Source: Viola odorata
Taxonomy: Eukaryota > Streptophyta > Magnoliopsida > Malpighiales > Violaceae
Reading direction: 5' to 3'
Assembly: GCA_963691705.1 (NCBI GenBank)
Contig: OY829539.1
Span: forward strand, 21,002,407 to 21,066,406
DNA: 64,000 nucleotides
This document shows positions 12,330 to 24,339 of the stretch, piece by piece. The notes beneath the pieces were generated by a model. The model had not been told where the DNA came from, made no database searches, and saw only the letters and a list, made by a program, of their open reading frames with translations. Made by a program: the position numbers and the translations under genes. Each line of letters begins with the position of its first letter. The first letter of the stretch is position 1.

Positions 12330-13896
12330 TCAGTAGTCCCAACTAAATCCATCAAAATCTGCAATGGAGCCAACAGCACCTGCTGCTGCTGCTGATGAAG
12401 ATGATGGACCTTCAAAATCATGCTCATAAAGTTTGTTGTTGATTCCTTGGTGCTTGGATGATATCTCAGTGGTGGTGGCATTATTATTGTTATTATTCAT
12501 GTCAGAGCTGAGTCCAGTGTCTTGTGACAGGCTGACCATGGATTGCTGGTTAGATGAGAACTGCTCAACTTTGCATTGTCTGGAGTTTTGATTGAAATTT
12601 GGGATCAACGAATGGTGCACGAATTCAGAGTACATATTGTTATGAGAGGATTGGAGAGGGAAGAAAGGGTTGTTTTGGTAATTATTTGTGCCTGCTGGTT
12701 GGGGTTGAATATTGAAGTTTTGGTTGTTGTGGATCGATTCGATTCTCGGGAAGAAGTTACCACCATCTGATGATGTACCGGAAGCGAATGATTTGTAGTC
12801 ATCTTGATCTGGTGGTGGTGGTCTGGTGGAGAAATTGTTTGGAGTATCCATGAGAGGAGGGAGAGAGGAGTAATCCAAGAAATCATCACCACCAAATGAG
12901 TTCACTCTTAGTAGTTCAATTGGTGTTTTCTTGACACCTATGCTCTTGTGGAATATCCTGCACACCACCCATTCATCCTGCACAGATTAAGAAAACAAAC
13001 ACAACCCAAAAACAACCAAATTAGTCCCTTTTTTGGGATTCTTCATCTACACAAAAGAGAGAAAAAACAGTGCGCCATGAAAGAAACACACTACCAACAC
13101 AAAAGTAAAATCAAAACATGAAAAGGATAGGATATGTGTGCAAGAAATAATACATATGTATGTATGGTAATTTACCAAAGAAAAAGAAACAAAAAAAGGA
13201 ATAAATTACAGTACACAATACCCTTTTGAATCAAGATCAAGAATCAAAGAAACAAGAATCTTGAAAATGGAAAAAAGAAAGAAAGACGAGAGGGAATTAA
13301 TTAGTACATACCCTTGCAACTTTTGGAAGGTTGTAGTAGGAGAATTTGCCTTCAAGTCTATATTCATGCATCACCCAATTGGTTTTCTCTCCTTTTGGTG
13401 CTCTCCCTCTGTAGAAGACAAGAGTTTTCTTCATCCCAACAAGGCAACTTTTCCCCTTGTAAATCTCTTTATCTTTGCCAGTTGCTTTCCAATAACCCGA
13501 TTCGGTGGCTCGATTAGTCCTCATCCCAGTTGGATACTTCCTATCCCTCTGGCAGAAGAAGTAAAATTCTTTCTCACCCATCTTTGCTTTCTCTGAAAAA
13601 CAAATCAAAACAAAATCAGAGAAATTAGTGACTAAGAAACTTGTAATTAACAGGCTAATCATGACTTGGCAAATAAGCGAAAATTAGCAAACAGAATCCA
13701 AGAACTTACGTGGCAAATCCCAGGGTTCACACTTGTTGAGATCAACCTCTCCAATTGCACATGCACTGAAATTGATGTTCATCACCTTCTCAGTAAGGTA
13801 ATGGGTTATGATCTCCTCATCGGTTGGATGGAATCGAAAACCGGGTGGTAATTCGATAGGATCATCCCCTTTGTTCACCACAGTAGCTTCTTCCAT
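12330..13896 (-). CDS. NAC-domain transcription factor, ANAC046/ANAC087-like
   Basis: Three exons on the minus strand: 13896-13710, 13592-13312 and 12977-12330, all with GT-AG introns (117 and 334 bp), giving about 371 residues. The ATG at 13896 was chosen because the longer frame upstream begins with TTG. Residues 16-165 form a full NAC domain: [14 protein letters not shown] (subdomain A), EPWDLP at the first splice, [15 protein letters not shown] and [12 protein letters not shown] (DNA contact), [13 protein letters not shown], and [11 protein letters not shown] at the third exon start. NAC proteins bind CACG-core promoters as dimers in the nucleus. The C-terminal activation region has LDYSSLPPL and [11 protein letters not shown] motifs shared with ANAC046/ANAC087, regulators of senescence and programmed cell death in Arabidopsis. 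I see no miR164 target site after the domain, as expected for this branch. The gene looks intact. Orthology is inferred. Confidence 0.93.
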
Positions 13897-14046
13897 CGAC
13901 AATTTATGCTCAAGAACAGACAACAGAAGACAGAAAACAAGAAGAATGAATCTGAAAGGAGAAAAAAAGGTAGAGAGTTTGTTTCCCAGAAGAAGGCGAA
14001 TTTGAGGAAGGAGATATTAAGAAAGTAGAACAAAGGTGAGAAAGGG

Positions 14047-14058
14047 AGCTTAAATAGA
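14047..14058 (-). promoter_or_regulatory. Probable TATA box of the NAC gene
   Basis: Read on the minus strand the sequence is CTCTATTTAAGC, about 155 bases before the ATG at 13896. A transcription start near 14020 would leave a leader of roughly 120 bases. A GC palindrome (GGGCCCCGGGG, near 14291) lies further upstream. Confidence 0.45.
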
Positions 14059-16703
14059 GGGAGAGAAGAAGAAGATCCGTAGGCTGCAAGAAACTTAGTT
14101 TTGAAGTACTGGGGAAGACTCAGCTGATAGGGAGATGATAATAATATGGGTTGAAACAGTATTTTTCTTTCATTTTTTGGGTTTATTATATTTATTTATT
14201 TAAGAGTTTTTGTTTTCTTAGCTTGCTACATATATCTACCTGTCTGAAAAGAAATAAAGAAATGGTATAAAGGAGGCTTCTGTGTTGGTGGGCCCCGGGG
14301 AGGTCCCCTTTTTTTTAAAGACATTTTCACATTTGGAATAAGTAAAATAAGACCAATAAATATAATAATAATTAATAAATAAATAAGTTCAAAGTAAAAA
14401 TAAATAAAAGTCCTTTTTATCTGCTAAAAATACCTAACCTTTTGAGAATTCTTTTGCAGCTTCCATGCTTTGCTGATAACTGTTAGCTAGCCTACTTTTT
14501 AACCCAATAGTCTCTGTTCAAAGCTTTTGAATTTTTCATTTTAATCTCTTTTTTTTCTTCTAAATTTTTTTGCAAAAAGCACTGCATATATTATATTAGA
14601 ATAAATCTTATTCACATCGGATTAGTCAATTTTTAAAAAATACGATAGATCCAAAAGATTTTAAGCTAGCTGTCATTGAATTCTTGCTTCTGTCTTCTAA
14701 TTGGCCTAAAGGTGATTAGTTCTGTTGCTGAATAAGTTGCAAATAATTAAATTATTAATTAATTACCTGTAAATATAGCAAAGCAATCCAAGTGGAGGGG
14801 ATTTGGGGAGCTAAGAAACTCAAAAGTCAAAAGCTAAAGAAAAAGTGCAAGAAGCAAAATTCAAAGCTTCTCAATAACAATAAGGTGCTACTGTGTGCTA
14901 GCTGTCCTGCTCTCCCCAATCGTAACTCAAATGTAAATGCTACACTATTCTTAATTTTCTTAGGTCTTTGAACTCTTTTTCTAAATCAAAAACTAAACTC
15001 TTTAATTACTCAACATCCTTTTTTTTTCTTTTTAGAAAAATTACTAAATATATTTTTAATCGGTAGAGGTGAGGATTTGAACTTGAGTCTAAATTTAAAT
15101 ATTATCGAAATATCAATTCGTAAGGATCCTTCATATACATAAAATAGATTAATTACGTCTATTGGTATATTTTCTTTTTTTATTCTACTAGGTAATCCGA
15201 TTCGAATACGTCATTTGTACTTAATTCGTGTTCCCTATGGTCATATTTTATGATCCTATTTATATATCTCCGCCTATTAAAAAAAAAAAGATAACTCTCC
15301 TAAAATGATTTTCTCGACATATTAAGGGTAGAAAAGTTCTTTATTATTTCACTATAATTAATGTTGGTAAATTAATTGGTATTTGTCACGAAACTTGGAA
15401 GGTTAGATCAGAATTTCTATTTATCGTGATAATTTATACTCTCTTTTTTCTCCTAGTTTAACTATATATGACCCTTTTGTATTAATTTGAAATACTCAAC
15501 CTTTGAATAAATCAAAACTTACTTTCATAAATCATTGATAATGGATAGGAAATTAAACAATTGGCAAAAATAATTTCTATGCAAAAACTTGAACAAAAAA
15601 TTGTGATAACATAATTAAATACTAGGGTTCTATTTATATTAAATTAAAGACTATGAGACTCAAACCACAAAACCTATAATTATATACGAATTTATTCCGG
15701 AAAAAATCTCGAAAACTTTTAAATATAAATTCGAGTTAAAGAACTAGTCAAAAAAAAATCAAGATTAGAACTGAATGAGCTACAAATCGCACAAATCGAG
15801 AAAAGATTAACACAACATACTCTACGTCACCATTCTAAACATGTAAGACCCCCTGGAACAACCGCTTAATTCACACCCCCAATTACAATCATTAACAAAT
15901 TGAAAGTTTTCTTCAACTTGATTGCATTGTTTATTTTATTTTTTTTATCTTTAGAGAGTTCCTTTCAGTGAAGAAGCAATTACAATGTCGATTAGTGTTG
16001 ATACAAAGACAGACATATACAGTTTATCCTTATCCTGAAAAGTGGAGTGAAATTGTTGCGAAATTTCCCTTAGAATAAAATCATAAATCAATCAATCAAG
16101 CACCGTCGGATTCTCCGTACAAACCAATGCTTGTGTTTTCAGACCCAATCCGGCCGGAATATTAACGCGGTGGGGAAAGAATCAAGGGCTATAAATAAAG
16201 TTTTTTGAACATGGGGAGAGAATCAAAGTTTGACATTTGAGCCTTAATTTTTAGACTAGAATTTACTCTCGAAATTAGGGAATTCTTTTCTATGTATATG
16301 ATAGGGTTAATACACTACTAAATATTTGTCATTTTATTTTAATCAGTTAAATTTAATTTTTTTTTTTATCAATATCAAACGTTTTATCCGTTAGTTCAAT
16401 ATAGTTCCGACGGTTAAAAAAAATATTAACAAAGACAAACTTCGTTAAATTTTATAATTTTAATATTTTTCTAACAATCAAGTCCAATATGTAAGAAAAT
16501 ATTTTTAAAAAATATAAAAAATTAAGAAAAATCTAATAAAATAGAAAAAAACATTTTTAAAAATATAGAAAAAAAGAAAATAGGATTTTTTTTTTTAAAT
16601 TAGAATTTTTTTTTTTAAAAACATATGTAAAACTTGATAATTCATTTCGAAATTAAAGAAAAACAGAAAATTAAAATAAATTTGAAAATATAAAAAAAAA
16701 TGT
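14059..16703. other. NAC upstream region and AT-rich intergenic DNA
   Basis: No gene was found. 15060-15120 contains a GATTTGAACTTGAGTC phrase resembling a tRNA-derived repeat in reverse orientation, too short to call. 16300-16700 is poly-A/poly-T rich. Confidence 0.45.
15211..15290 (+). repeat. 3' end of a poly(A)-terminated retroposon (copy 2)
   Basis: This is the second copy of the tail at 4394-4480. It shares about 70 of 80 bases, including GTGTTCCCTATGGTCATATT and TATATATCTCCGCCTATT, directly before an A11 run. The upstream flank differs from copy 1, which supports 5' truncation during retroposition. Confidence 0.55.
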
Positions 16704-17459
16704 AAAAATGATTTCCTTCATGATTAGGAGTCATTGTCGTCAATGTATCTCTCTCATCCCTTTTTGGCTAATTCCACATCCCATCTATCTCTTATTTACT
16801 GCTAACTCTCACTAATTTTCATCTTGTCTTATTTTCAATAGGCAGATTTTAGTAAATCGGAGACAATACCTACCACATTGGTCGGTGTTCATACGGTTAT
16901 TGACTATTTTACTGGCCATCCTAAAGAACCAATCAAAACGGTACGTCTTATGACTCTGATGAATGGATCGAAATGAGTAATTGGGTCTATCATTTAATAT
17001 TAATATCTACTCAATGATAGACCCATTTACTCATTCTGATCCATTCATCAGTCATAAAGACGTATCGTTTTGATTGGTTTTTCAAGACAGCCAGTAACAC
17101 AGTCAATAACTATATGAACACCTACCAATGTGGCAGGTATTGTCTCCGGTTTACTAAGATTATATTCAATGATAGACTCAATTACTCATTTTGATCCATT
17201 CATCAGATTCATGAAATGTATCGTTTTGATTGGTTCTTCAGGACGGCCAGTAGCATAGTCGATAATTGTATAAACACCGACCAATGTGGTAGGTATTGTC
17301 TATGGTTTACTAAGATCTGCCTGTTGAAGATGAGGCTGGATGGAAATTAATGAGGGTTAGCAGTAAATAAGAGATACATGGGATGAAAAAATAGCCAAAA
17401 AGGGATGAAAGAGTTACATTGACGATGATGGCTGCCCAATCACGAAGGAAATCATTTTT
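16704..17459. mobile_element. Long-TIR fold-back element with a duplicated arm
   Basis: The left arm (about 16704-16990) and right arm (about 17168-17459) are inverted copies of each other: AAAAATGATTTCCTTC at the left end and GAAGGAAATCATTTTT at the right end, with matching phrases such as CATCCCTTTTTGGCTA throughout. A third, partial copy of the right arm (about 17010-17165) sits between them, so the order is arm, inverted partial arm, inverted full arm. Arms of nearly 290 bp suggest a Mutator-like or fold-back MITE. No coding capacity is present. A clear target duplication could not be picked from the A/T-rich flanks. Confidence 0.75.
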
Positions 17460-18785
17460 AAAGATTTTGGGTTTGATTCTATTAACTCAAATCGGTTTCG
17501 TTATTAGATGTAAGTTACTCGCTTCGAATCCTTCTTTTTCATATGATTAATTCGGTTGCATGGTTTTTGGATTAATCCTTCTCATTAATGTTTGTAAGTT
17601 TTGTGGTAGTGTACTTTATCAAATTTTATACATGCTTCCTCCAATTTCTATAATTTTTTGAATTTTCTTATAATTTCTTTAAAAAATCTTAATTACAAGA
17701 AATGGTCAAATTTGTAACTCTTTAAAAAAATTATCAAATTTATATTGCAAGTTTTAAAACTATATGTATTGAAGTAGAAAATTTTGTATGCTTTCGGGTT
17801 ATATATATATTTAGTTTATTTTTATTTTATTCGAGTACAACGGATGACAAAAATAGCTGCTCATATTAGTTAACGAAGTAAATATAAACATGTTTGCTAA
17901 TACAAGGCAGGCAGGAAAAAAGTAAACATCCGGCGCCGACAGGCAGAAAAGGAGTAACATTCAACACTCTAATTTTTATTTTTGCTCAACAACTTTTGCA
18001 TTTGTATAGAACTTGTACACCACCTCTATCCACCGAATCACAAACTCTACCATGTGACAATAATCCCCATTATATTAATTTAATTTAGTTAATCACATCC
18101 ACGTCACAATCTAGTTCGATCATTAAGGGAATCACTAGTATTATGATACTGTTAAATCCATATAGGTGTAGGGCCTACCTCATTTTCAATCCCAATTCCA
18201 CGTGTTTGCCACTACGATCCTAATCTTGCTGACTTGGATTTTACTTTCTACCTTACATCATGCCCCACATCCAAATTTTTATGGTCAAAACCTCCATTTT
18301 ATTTTAGTCTAAGTTAGGGATTGGGGATAGTTTTAAATTTACTGGATTACGATTTTAAATCTATTGGTAAATTTTTGAGTAACTTCTATATTTTAATATT
18401 TGTCGTTTTTCTATTAAAAATGTGATCTAAATTAACTGTCGTTTTAAATTATAATTACAATTCATGTCCTCTGTTTTGGTTTTGGCGCCCAAACAATTAA
18501 TTTGGTATAATACTATTGTAATTCTATTATAAAACATTGACAAATTAAAATCTACAACTAGAAAAGCGTGGTATAAAAATTATTTTTTTAAATTTGTCTA
18601 CTATTTTAAAAAGTCAATTAATAAAATCCGAAAAGAGTATTTATAATACTATATAATTTCTTTCTTATTATGATCAAATTAATGATGTCTTATTTAACGT
18701 TGACTATTAATTTTAATATCTTTCATAGATTGGTTAGAAATATGTAAGCTTAGAGGGAGGGATTTAGACCAAAAGTAAAATAGTA
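17460..18785. other. AT-rich intergenic DNA, nothing recognised
   Basis: No gene, RNA gene or bounded repeat was seen on either strand. Confidence 0.5.
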
Positions 18786-19084
18786 TTTCCTTTGTTCTTT
18801 TTTAATAGTCAGATTTATCAAAAAAAAAATTCTAAATAACTTTTGTATATATTTTTTAGATGATTAGTTAATAATTTTTATTATTTTATTTTTAATTATT
18901 TTAATTATAGAAATTATCCACATAGTGATCAATTCTCAATTATGGTTAACATATGTATGAATATTTAATTATAAATGATAAAATTAAATAAATAATATAG
19001 GGAAAAAATACATCGAAATTAACCACTTCATTATTATGTGTAATTACATATAAAAAAACTACTAAAAGAGAACGAAGGAGGAAG
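18786..19084. mobile_element. Stowaway-like MITE (299 bp)
   Basis: Terminal inverted repeats TTTCCTTTGTTCTTTTTTA at the left and TAAAAGAGAACGAAGGAGGAAG at the right are flanked by TA on each side (18784-18785 and 19085-19086). Size, TA duplication and the CTCCCTCCGT-related terminus fit Tc1/mariner-derived Stowaway MITEs. There is no coding capacity. Confidence 0.7.
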
Positions 19085-19086
19085 TA

Positions 19087-20044
19087 ATTAACTAGGGTAG
19101 GGAGTACTAGAACATTTTCTTCCATCTATACAAACAAAAAGGACGACTACACCTTCTTCTTCTTGCGTATAGAAATGTGATTCATCATCTATACGCTCAT
19201 AAGACTGCCAACGAAATAATATACGCATTTCAAACACGTATATGAAACGTATATACAATAACAACAAAAAAAAACCAAAAAAAATCCTCAAACGTGTAAA
19301 TAAAATGTAATTTTTTTTGAAAGGAAAATAATATAATTTTACATAATTTTAAAATATGAACATTATATAATTAATTAAAATATATTATAAGTATAATATA
19401 TCAAATTAATTTAGTACTTAAATATGCAACTCTCCCACCTTTTTTTTCAGTTTGCATAAAAAAACTATCATGAATTATTATAATCTTATAAATAAATAGT
19501 TACATAAATATGGGTAGTTAAAAAATATAATTAGACATTATTCATGAAAAAAAGTGTATATAATTTTATTTTCTTTGTGTTCTAGAATTAAAAATATATA
19601 TATTTAATTTTAAATCACATATCTTGCATTAAAATAAACAAAACTTATAAATTAAAAAAGAAAAATATAGCTCAGAAATTAAAGGAGAAAACAATACTCC
19701 AAAATCAAAGAAATTTTTATTAGAGTGGAACTGATGAATACATAATGTTGCAACAAACCATTGATATGGCTTATAGCAGTTGGATTGTAGGCGGTGATTC
19801 ACACACGTGTTTGTTAGGACAGCGGTAAATATGTTATGTGTTTCAAGAGTCAAGAAAAAGAAGAAGGTCAAGACTTACTTTTCAAGAAAGAGCAAATAGC
19901 TGTAGTATTTTGTTATCCAACGTTGTCCGTGATCGAAAACCAGGTTCCAAGAGTTGCCACTTGCCAATGCTCAATCTATATGTATAACGGATATCGTTAC
20001 ATAACGAACATCGTAGAAAATAACGGTATAATATTACGGTCGTG
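19087..20044. other. AT-rich intergenic DNA, nothing recognised
   Basis: No convincing gene or repeat was found. Short open frames near 19100-19300 and 19630-20060 show no family resemblance. Confidence 0.45.
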
Positions 20045-20052
20045 GTTATTAC

Positions 20053-20891
20053 CATTGTTGTAAAAACCGGACCGGCCCGGCCGGTTCGACCGGTCCGACC
20101 GGGGACCGGTGACCTGACCGGTCCGGTTAACCCCCTAAAACCGGACTCCTGCTGACCCGGCAAAAACCCGGGTGACCCAGCAGTTCAACCGGTGACCCGG
20201 TAACCCGGTGCCGGGTCAAACCGGGTTGACCGGGTTTTTTACAAAAATGCCACTCCTTTCCTTTAATCCCATTTCATTAATTCATTTTCACGATTTTCAG
20301 CCCTAATTCCTTCTCTTCCTCTTCCCGCAACCCTAATTTAATGTTACTTACTTCATAGTTTTAAATTTATCTTAAAAAATTAAAATTGTGTCTAACTTAT
20401 TTGTTTTAATGTTGTAGGACTTACTTCAACAGGAAGGATTACGATCCTGTGGATTATGAGTGTATTGATCGTACTGACTTTTGGATTGTTGAAGATGAGA
20501 GTCCAGAATTTCAAAATGAAGAAATTGAAAATATTTGAGAATTGTAGTTAATTATTTATTTATTTCGAACTTTTGGACTTACTAGTTAGTCATTTATTTC
20601 TTCAAGATGAAAAATCTGATGATGATGTTTGAGAATTGTAGTTAATTAATTAGTTATTTATGCACTTTTTAGTATGCACGTTTTTGGTAATGTAATGAAC
20701 ATTTTTTGTTTGTGTTTTTAGTTTATAAGGTAATTAATTAAATTTTATATGTATAAAAATATATAAATAATATTATTAAATAGACCGGGTCGATACTACC
20801 GGTTGAACCCGGTTGAACCCGGTTGGACCTTTGACCCTCTCGCCCTCTGACCTGCCTGGGTCAATGCCCCGGGCCGGTTTTTACAACCTTG
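20053..20891 (+). mobile_element. Non-autonomous hAT element, 839 bp, perfect 8-bp TSD
   Basis: The left end is CATTGTTGTAAAAACCGG and the right end CCGGTTTTTACAACCTTG, flanked by the perfect duplication GTTATTAC at 20045-20052 and 20892-20899. Subterminal CCGGTCCGAC/CCCGGGT words are densely repeated at both ends. The centre keeps an intron acceptor and the last transposase exon (see 20418-20538), so this is an internal deletion of an autonomous hAT element rather than an unrelated MITE. It would depend on an autonomous relative for movement. Confidence 0.92.
20418..20538 (+). pseudogene. Last exon of a hAT transposase
   Basis: After a TGTTTTAATGTTGTAG acceptor the frame reads TYFNRKDYDPVDYECIDRT, continues through FWIVEDE, and stops at TGA (20536-20538). 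The D-P-x-D-Y-E..DRT-x-FW pattern is typical of the extreme C-terminus of plant hAT transposases, downstream of the dimerisation domain. All upstream exons, including the zinc finger and the catalytic acidic residues, are absent, so no transposase can be made here. Confidence 0.65.
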
Positions 20892-20899
20892 GTTATTAC

Positions 20900-22219
20900 A
20901 ACCACAATTAATCTGTAAATATTAAAATAATTCAGTAATTTAAAAGTTTATTAATATTTTTTATCAAATAAACATCTATTAAATTTGTCAATGAATAACA
21001 AAACATGCTAACTTCAACTTGATTTTTTTACAAATAAGTATTTCTTAATCTTAGAAAATCAAAAAATTGGAAATCATACCTATAACAATACACTCATATA
21101 TAGTTCACTTTCAAATAGATTGGTATTTAGAATTATCATAATAAAAATAAAAATTGTTGTCCGTGGTTTCTATTATCTCCATCTATTTTTATAGATATGT
21201 TGTTATGTTAATTAGTACGAGATGATAAGAGAAGTAAGAAAAAAAAGTAGATCTATAATATATGCTAAGAATATAAAAATGAAGAAAACTCAAATAACTA
21301 TTAAAATAATAATTATATTGTTTAGCTTCGTATTTTTCAACAAAAATCAAAGTTTATAAATTGAAAAAGTTAATGGATTTTTAATTAGGCGGATCCTAAC
21401 GTACAAATAACAGAAAAGACTAATATAATGGATAATATTATACAAAATATAGTTTAAATATAATATAATTTGAATAACGAAAATAACAGTAGCGGAAGAT
21501 TAAACTTTGGCGTATATCAGTCAGGCCGCAGACTTTTTAAATTTTTTTTAATATATATATGGGATATTTGGCCATAAGCCCATGTCCATAAAGAATAGAT
21601 GGACTTAGCCCGTTTCAGTTACCTGTCTTCCAAATGAATTATTATCCTTCTCCTTTTCGCTCTGTTAATTCTTTAACCTTCCTCCTTTCAAAATAAAATT
21701 CTTTAACCTTCCTTCCCCTCAACCATGTGAAGAACAATGCCCTGCGCAGTCAATCACTTTCCTTACCTTTCTTCTCCCTCTCGTTTCACCCCTTATTATC
21801 CATGTTTGTTTATTAAGGCCACTGCTCACTTTCGAATCACAAATATCACAGCACACGAATTTTAAACAAAATCCATTTCAATTTAAACTCGATATTAAAT
21901 GGATTTATTGATTTAAAGAAACGTCAAATTATATATAATACATATTAAATTTATTATTATAATAATTATTGAAGAAAATGTTCATATTTTACAGATATTT
22001 TTTTTCTAATTTCCCCCCCAAATATTGATGGCAGGCTCCTCCACTGACATATATACCGTAACGTGCGAACGTGCGATATAAACTATGAGTATAACAATAA
22101 ATCGATAACTAATTAGAATAAATTGTTTAAAAAAAAAAAGAGAATCAGGAAAGAATACGCGTCGACCCCACAAGGGTAAGAAATGCCTTGAGAAAGTGTT
22201 AAAACAAAAGTTAAAATTA
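20900..22219. other. AT-rich intergenic DNA, nothing recognised
   Basis: No gene or bounded element was found. 21540-21850 is somewhat richer in C/T runs but carries no recognisable coding sequence. Confidence 0.45.
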
Positions 22220-22221
22220 TA

Positions 22222-22482
22222 CTCCCTCCGGACACTTTTAAATGACGTTTTAGAATAGTAAAAATTCGTAGGACAATGATCTTTAATCTTATTTTATTTC
22301 ACATTGTTTCATTTTTACTCCTAATTTTTAATCAAATTACCACAACATCATCAAATTTGGTTGATTCATAAGAAAAAAATTGTCATTTACACAAAATATA
22401 TGCTTCGAAATGCATAAAATGATAAGTATTATGAACAGTAAAAATCCGTAGGAAAATGACAATTAAAAGTGTCCAGAGGGAG
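22222..22482. mobile_element. Stowaway MITE (261 bp)
   Basis: The termini CTCCCTCCGGACACTTTTAA and TTAAAAGTGTCCAGAGGGAG are near-perfect inverted repeats flanked by TA on both sides (22220-22221 and 22483-22484). The CTCCCTCCG end is the hallmark of Stowaway elements. The internal AGTAAAAATCCGTAGGA repeat near the right end matches AGTAAAAATTCGTAGGA near the left. It is non-coding. Confidence 0.9.
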
Positions 22483-22593
22483 TACTTAATAAGTATTTAT
22501 GTAAATATTAAATTATACGTGTGTTGTGTAGCTTAAAAAACTGTTGACTTTTGAGCAAAAAGACGAAGTTGCGAAGCAAAGAGAAGAGGCAAA

Positions 22594-22615
22594 GCCAAGC
22601 CAAGCCAAGCCAAGA
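22594..22615. repeat. (CCAAG)n microsatellite, about four units
   Basis: A short perfect pentanucleotide run, AAGCCAAGCCAAGCCAAGCC. No function is inferred. Confidence 0.6.
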
Positions 22616-22725
22616 ATAATGTGTGACGACCAGTGACGGAGTATCACACCTCATGCCAATCTCATTCACGGCGTTCTCTGGTTGGTCCACATTGTAACCA
22701 TTTTGCACCTTCTTTAAATATGTAC

Positions 22726-24146
22726 TTTCTTGGTTAGAAATATATGGAAATTTTCTGAAAATGAAATTCTGTTTCGTTTCTACCGTATGTTTTCATTTTC
22801 CAGTTTTAGAAAACTCGAAATCGTATTCACCTAACAACTATTTCTTTCTCTTTTTTTAAAACGAAAATTACTATTTTTGTTAAATCAATTTGATTTTAAT
22901 TAAAAAACAATGCTAGTTTTTTCCCCCCAAAAATTAATAAACTAAATAATAGCCCATTTTTTTAATTTTATTAAAAATCAAATATAAATATGCTAAATCT
23001 ATTATATAAATATAATAATTCCGTTCATGAAAATAAAATACATGTAAAATAGTTTTGAATTATTTGTTCATTACGTGAATATTACAAATATGAACATTCA
23101 AAATATACTTAATTTAACTTGTTACTTCATATTCTAACAATTATTATAATTAACCCATAATTGATTTGCAATATCTTCTCTAACCGCATTCATTAGTTGT
23201 TGTTGGGACATATCCACTTTAATACCTTATTGCGTCACAGTAGCTTCGTTCTCATTTAAATTTTGCTGACATTCTGTACCATATTCTATGAATAGTCAAT
23301 CAGCTCTATCTTCCATTCAAATAAAGTTGTGTAGTGTACAACAAGTTAGAAGTATTTGCCTTTGACGATGAAGAGGATAATTTGGAATGGATTTTAAGAT
23401 TGGAAATCTAGCCTTCAGAATGCTGAAAATAATGCATATTTTCTTGTTATCCTTCTTCGTCCATGAAAATCATTTAAATGATATCGTTCACCACGATAAA
23501 GAGCTAAAAATCCAGGAATATTTGGATAACCAACATCAACTGCATAATAGTAGCCTGCAAAAGATAAATACAATCAGACATTTGTAGTAAACCATTAATG
23601 TAACAGTTAATAAATATTGTTATGAATTACAAAAATAATATTTTACCATCTGCAGTTATAGGAAAACCATTATCTTGTCTTGTCAATGCATCAAGAAAGA
23701 CGCGTGAATCATTAGCTGTGCCTTCCCATTGCCACACCTTCTTATTTAGTATTTATTAAATTAATTTTTGGATTCTTGGTTAATTAAAACAATTGGAATA
23801 TTGGAATCAATTTACTAGGATTGATTTTAGATAAATATCAATTATGAAGTATTTTTAGCACAATTTTTTTCAATCTACATAATAATTATCAAAATTACGA
23901 AGGTAGACACGTCTAAAATAACATTGTTTATTTTTTAGATTAACAATATGGATCGGTTGAACTAGAGTAAAAAAAAAAATTTGGAAAACTTCAAATAGCG
24001 TTTCCAGAATTTTCTAAATTTTTAGTGTTAATATTGAAAAACTGAAAAATTTTCCATTTTGAAAAACAGAGGTTGTGAAATGCATTTTAGAAAAATTTCC
24101 AGTTTTTGGAAAATTTTCAGAAAATTTTTCTTTGTGAAACAACCCC
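22726..24146 (-). mobile_element. Degenerate PIF/Harbinger DNA transposon
   Basis: The right end read inwards is GGGGTTGTTTCACAAAG followed by AATTTTCTGAAAATTTTCC, next to TTA (24147-24149), the usual PIF/Harbinger target. The left end (about 22726) shows the related series TTGGTTAG...GGAAATTTTCTGAAAAT, also in inverted orientation. Between them lies a broken Harbinger transposase on the minus strand. The left boundary is eroded and no matching TTA was identified there. Confidence 0.75.
23160..23740 (-). pseudogene. PIF/Harbinger transposase (DDE_Tnp_4-type) fragment
   Basis: Minus-strand blocks follow the order of plant Harbinger transposases. WEGTANDSRVFLDALTRQ (first catalytic Asp in NDSR) is followed by an intron (about 23646-23555). 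Then come YYYAVDVGYPNIPGFLALYR (second Asp in VDVGYPN), GERYHLNDFHGRRR, LKARFPILKSIPNYPLHRQ and CCTLHNFI. The segment that normally carries the third catalytic residue (the glutamate before FGVLK) is missing after ITRKYALFSAF, and stops follow. The upstream catalytic part and the Myb-like partner ORF are also absent. The element cannot encode an active enzyme. Confidence 0.8.
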
Positions 24147-24339
24147 TTAGTACTTTCACTTATCTATTTACATCCCTTTTGTTTTTTTAGAGATAAAAAT
24201 ATCTTTATTATGTTTTAAGATGAATGATAACATGTATATAATTCATATTTATTCTTCTCTTTTTTGTTTTATTTGAACATAAATGCTACTGATTAGTGTC
24301 TATTTGCTTCATATTTATAAAAAAAGTATAAAGGAGGCC

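Noticed and set aside
12576..12895. Alternative frames over NAC exon 3
   Set aside because: Out of frame with the NAC domain. The NAC frame has conserved C-terminal motifs.
12330..12977. miR164 target site in the NAC gene
   Set aside because: Looked for after the NAC domain, where miR164-regulated NACs carry it. No matching 21-mer was seen, consistent with the ANAC046/087 branch.
15060..15100. tRNA gene or SINE (GATTTGAACTTGAGTC)
   Set aside because: Only one B-box-like phrase, with no A box, stems or repeat ends.
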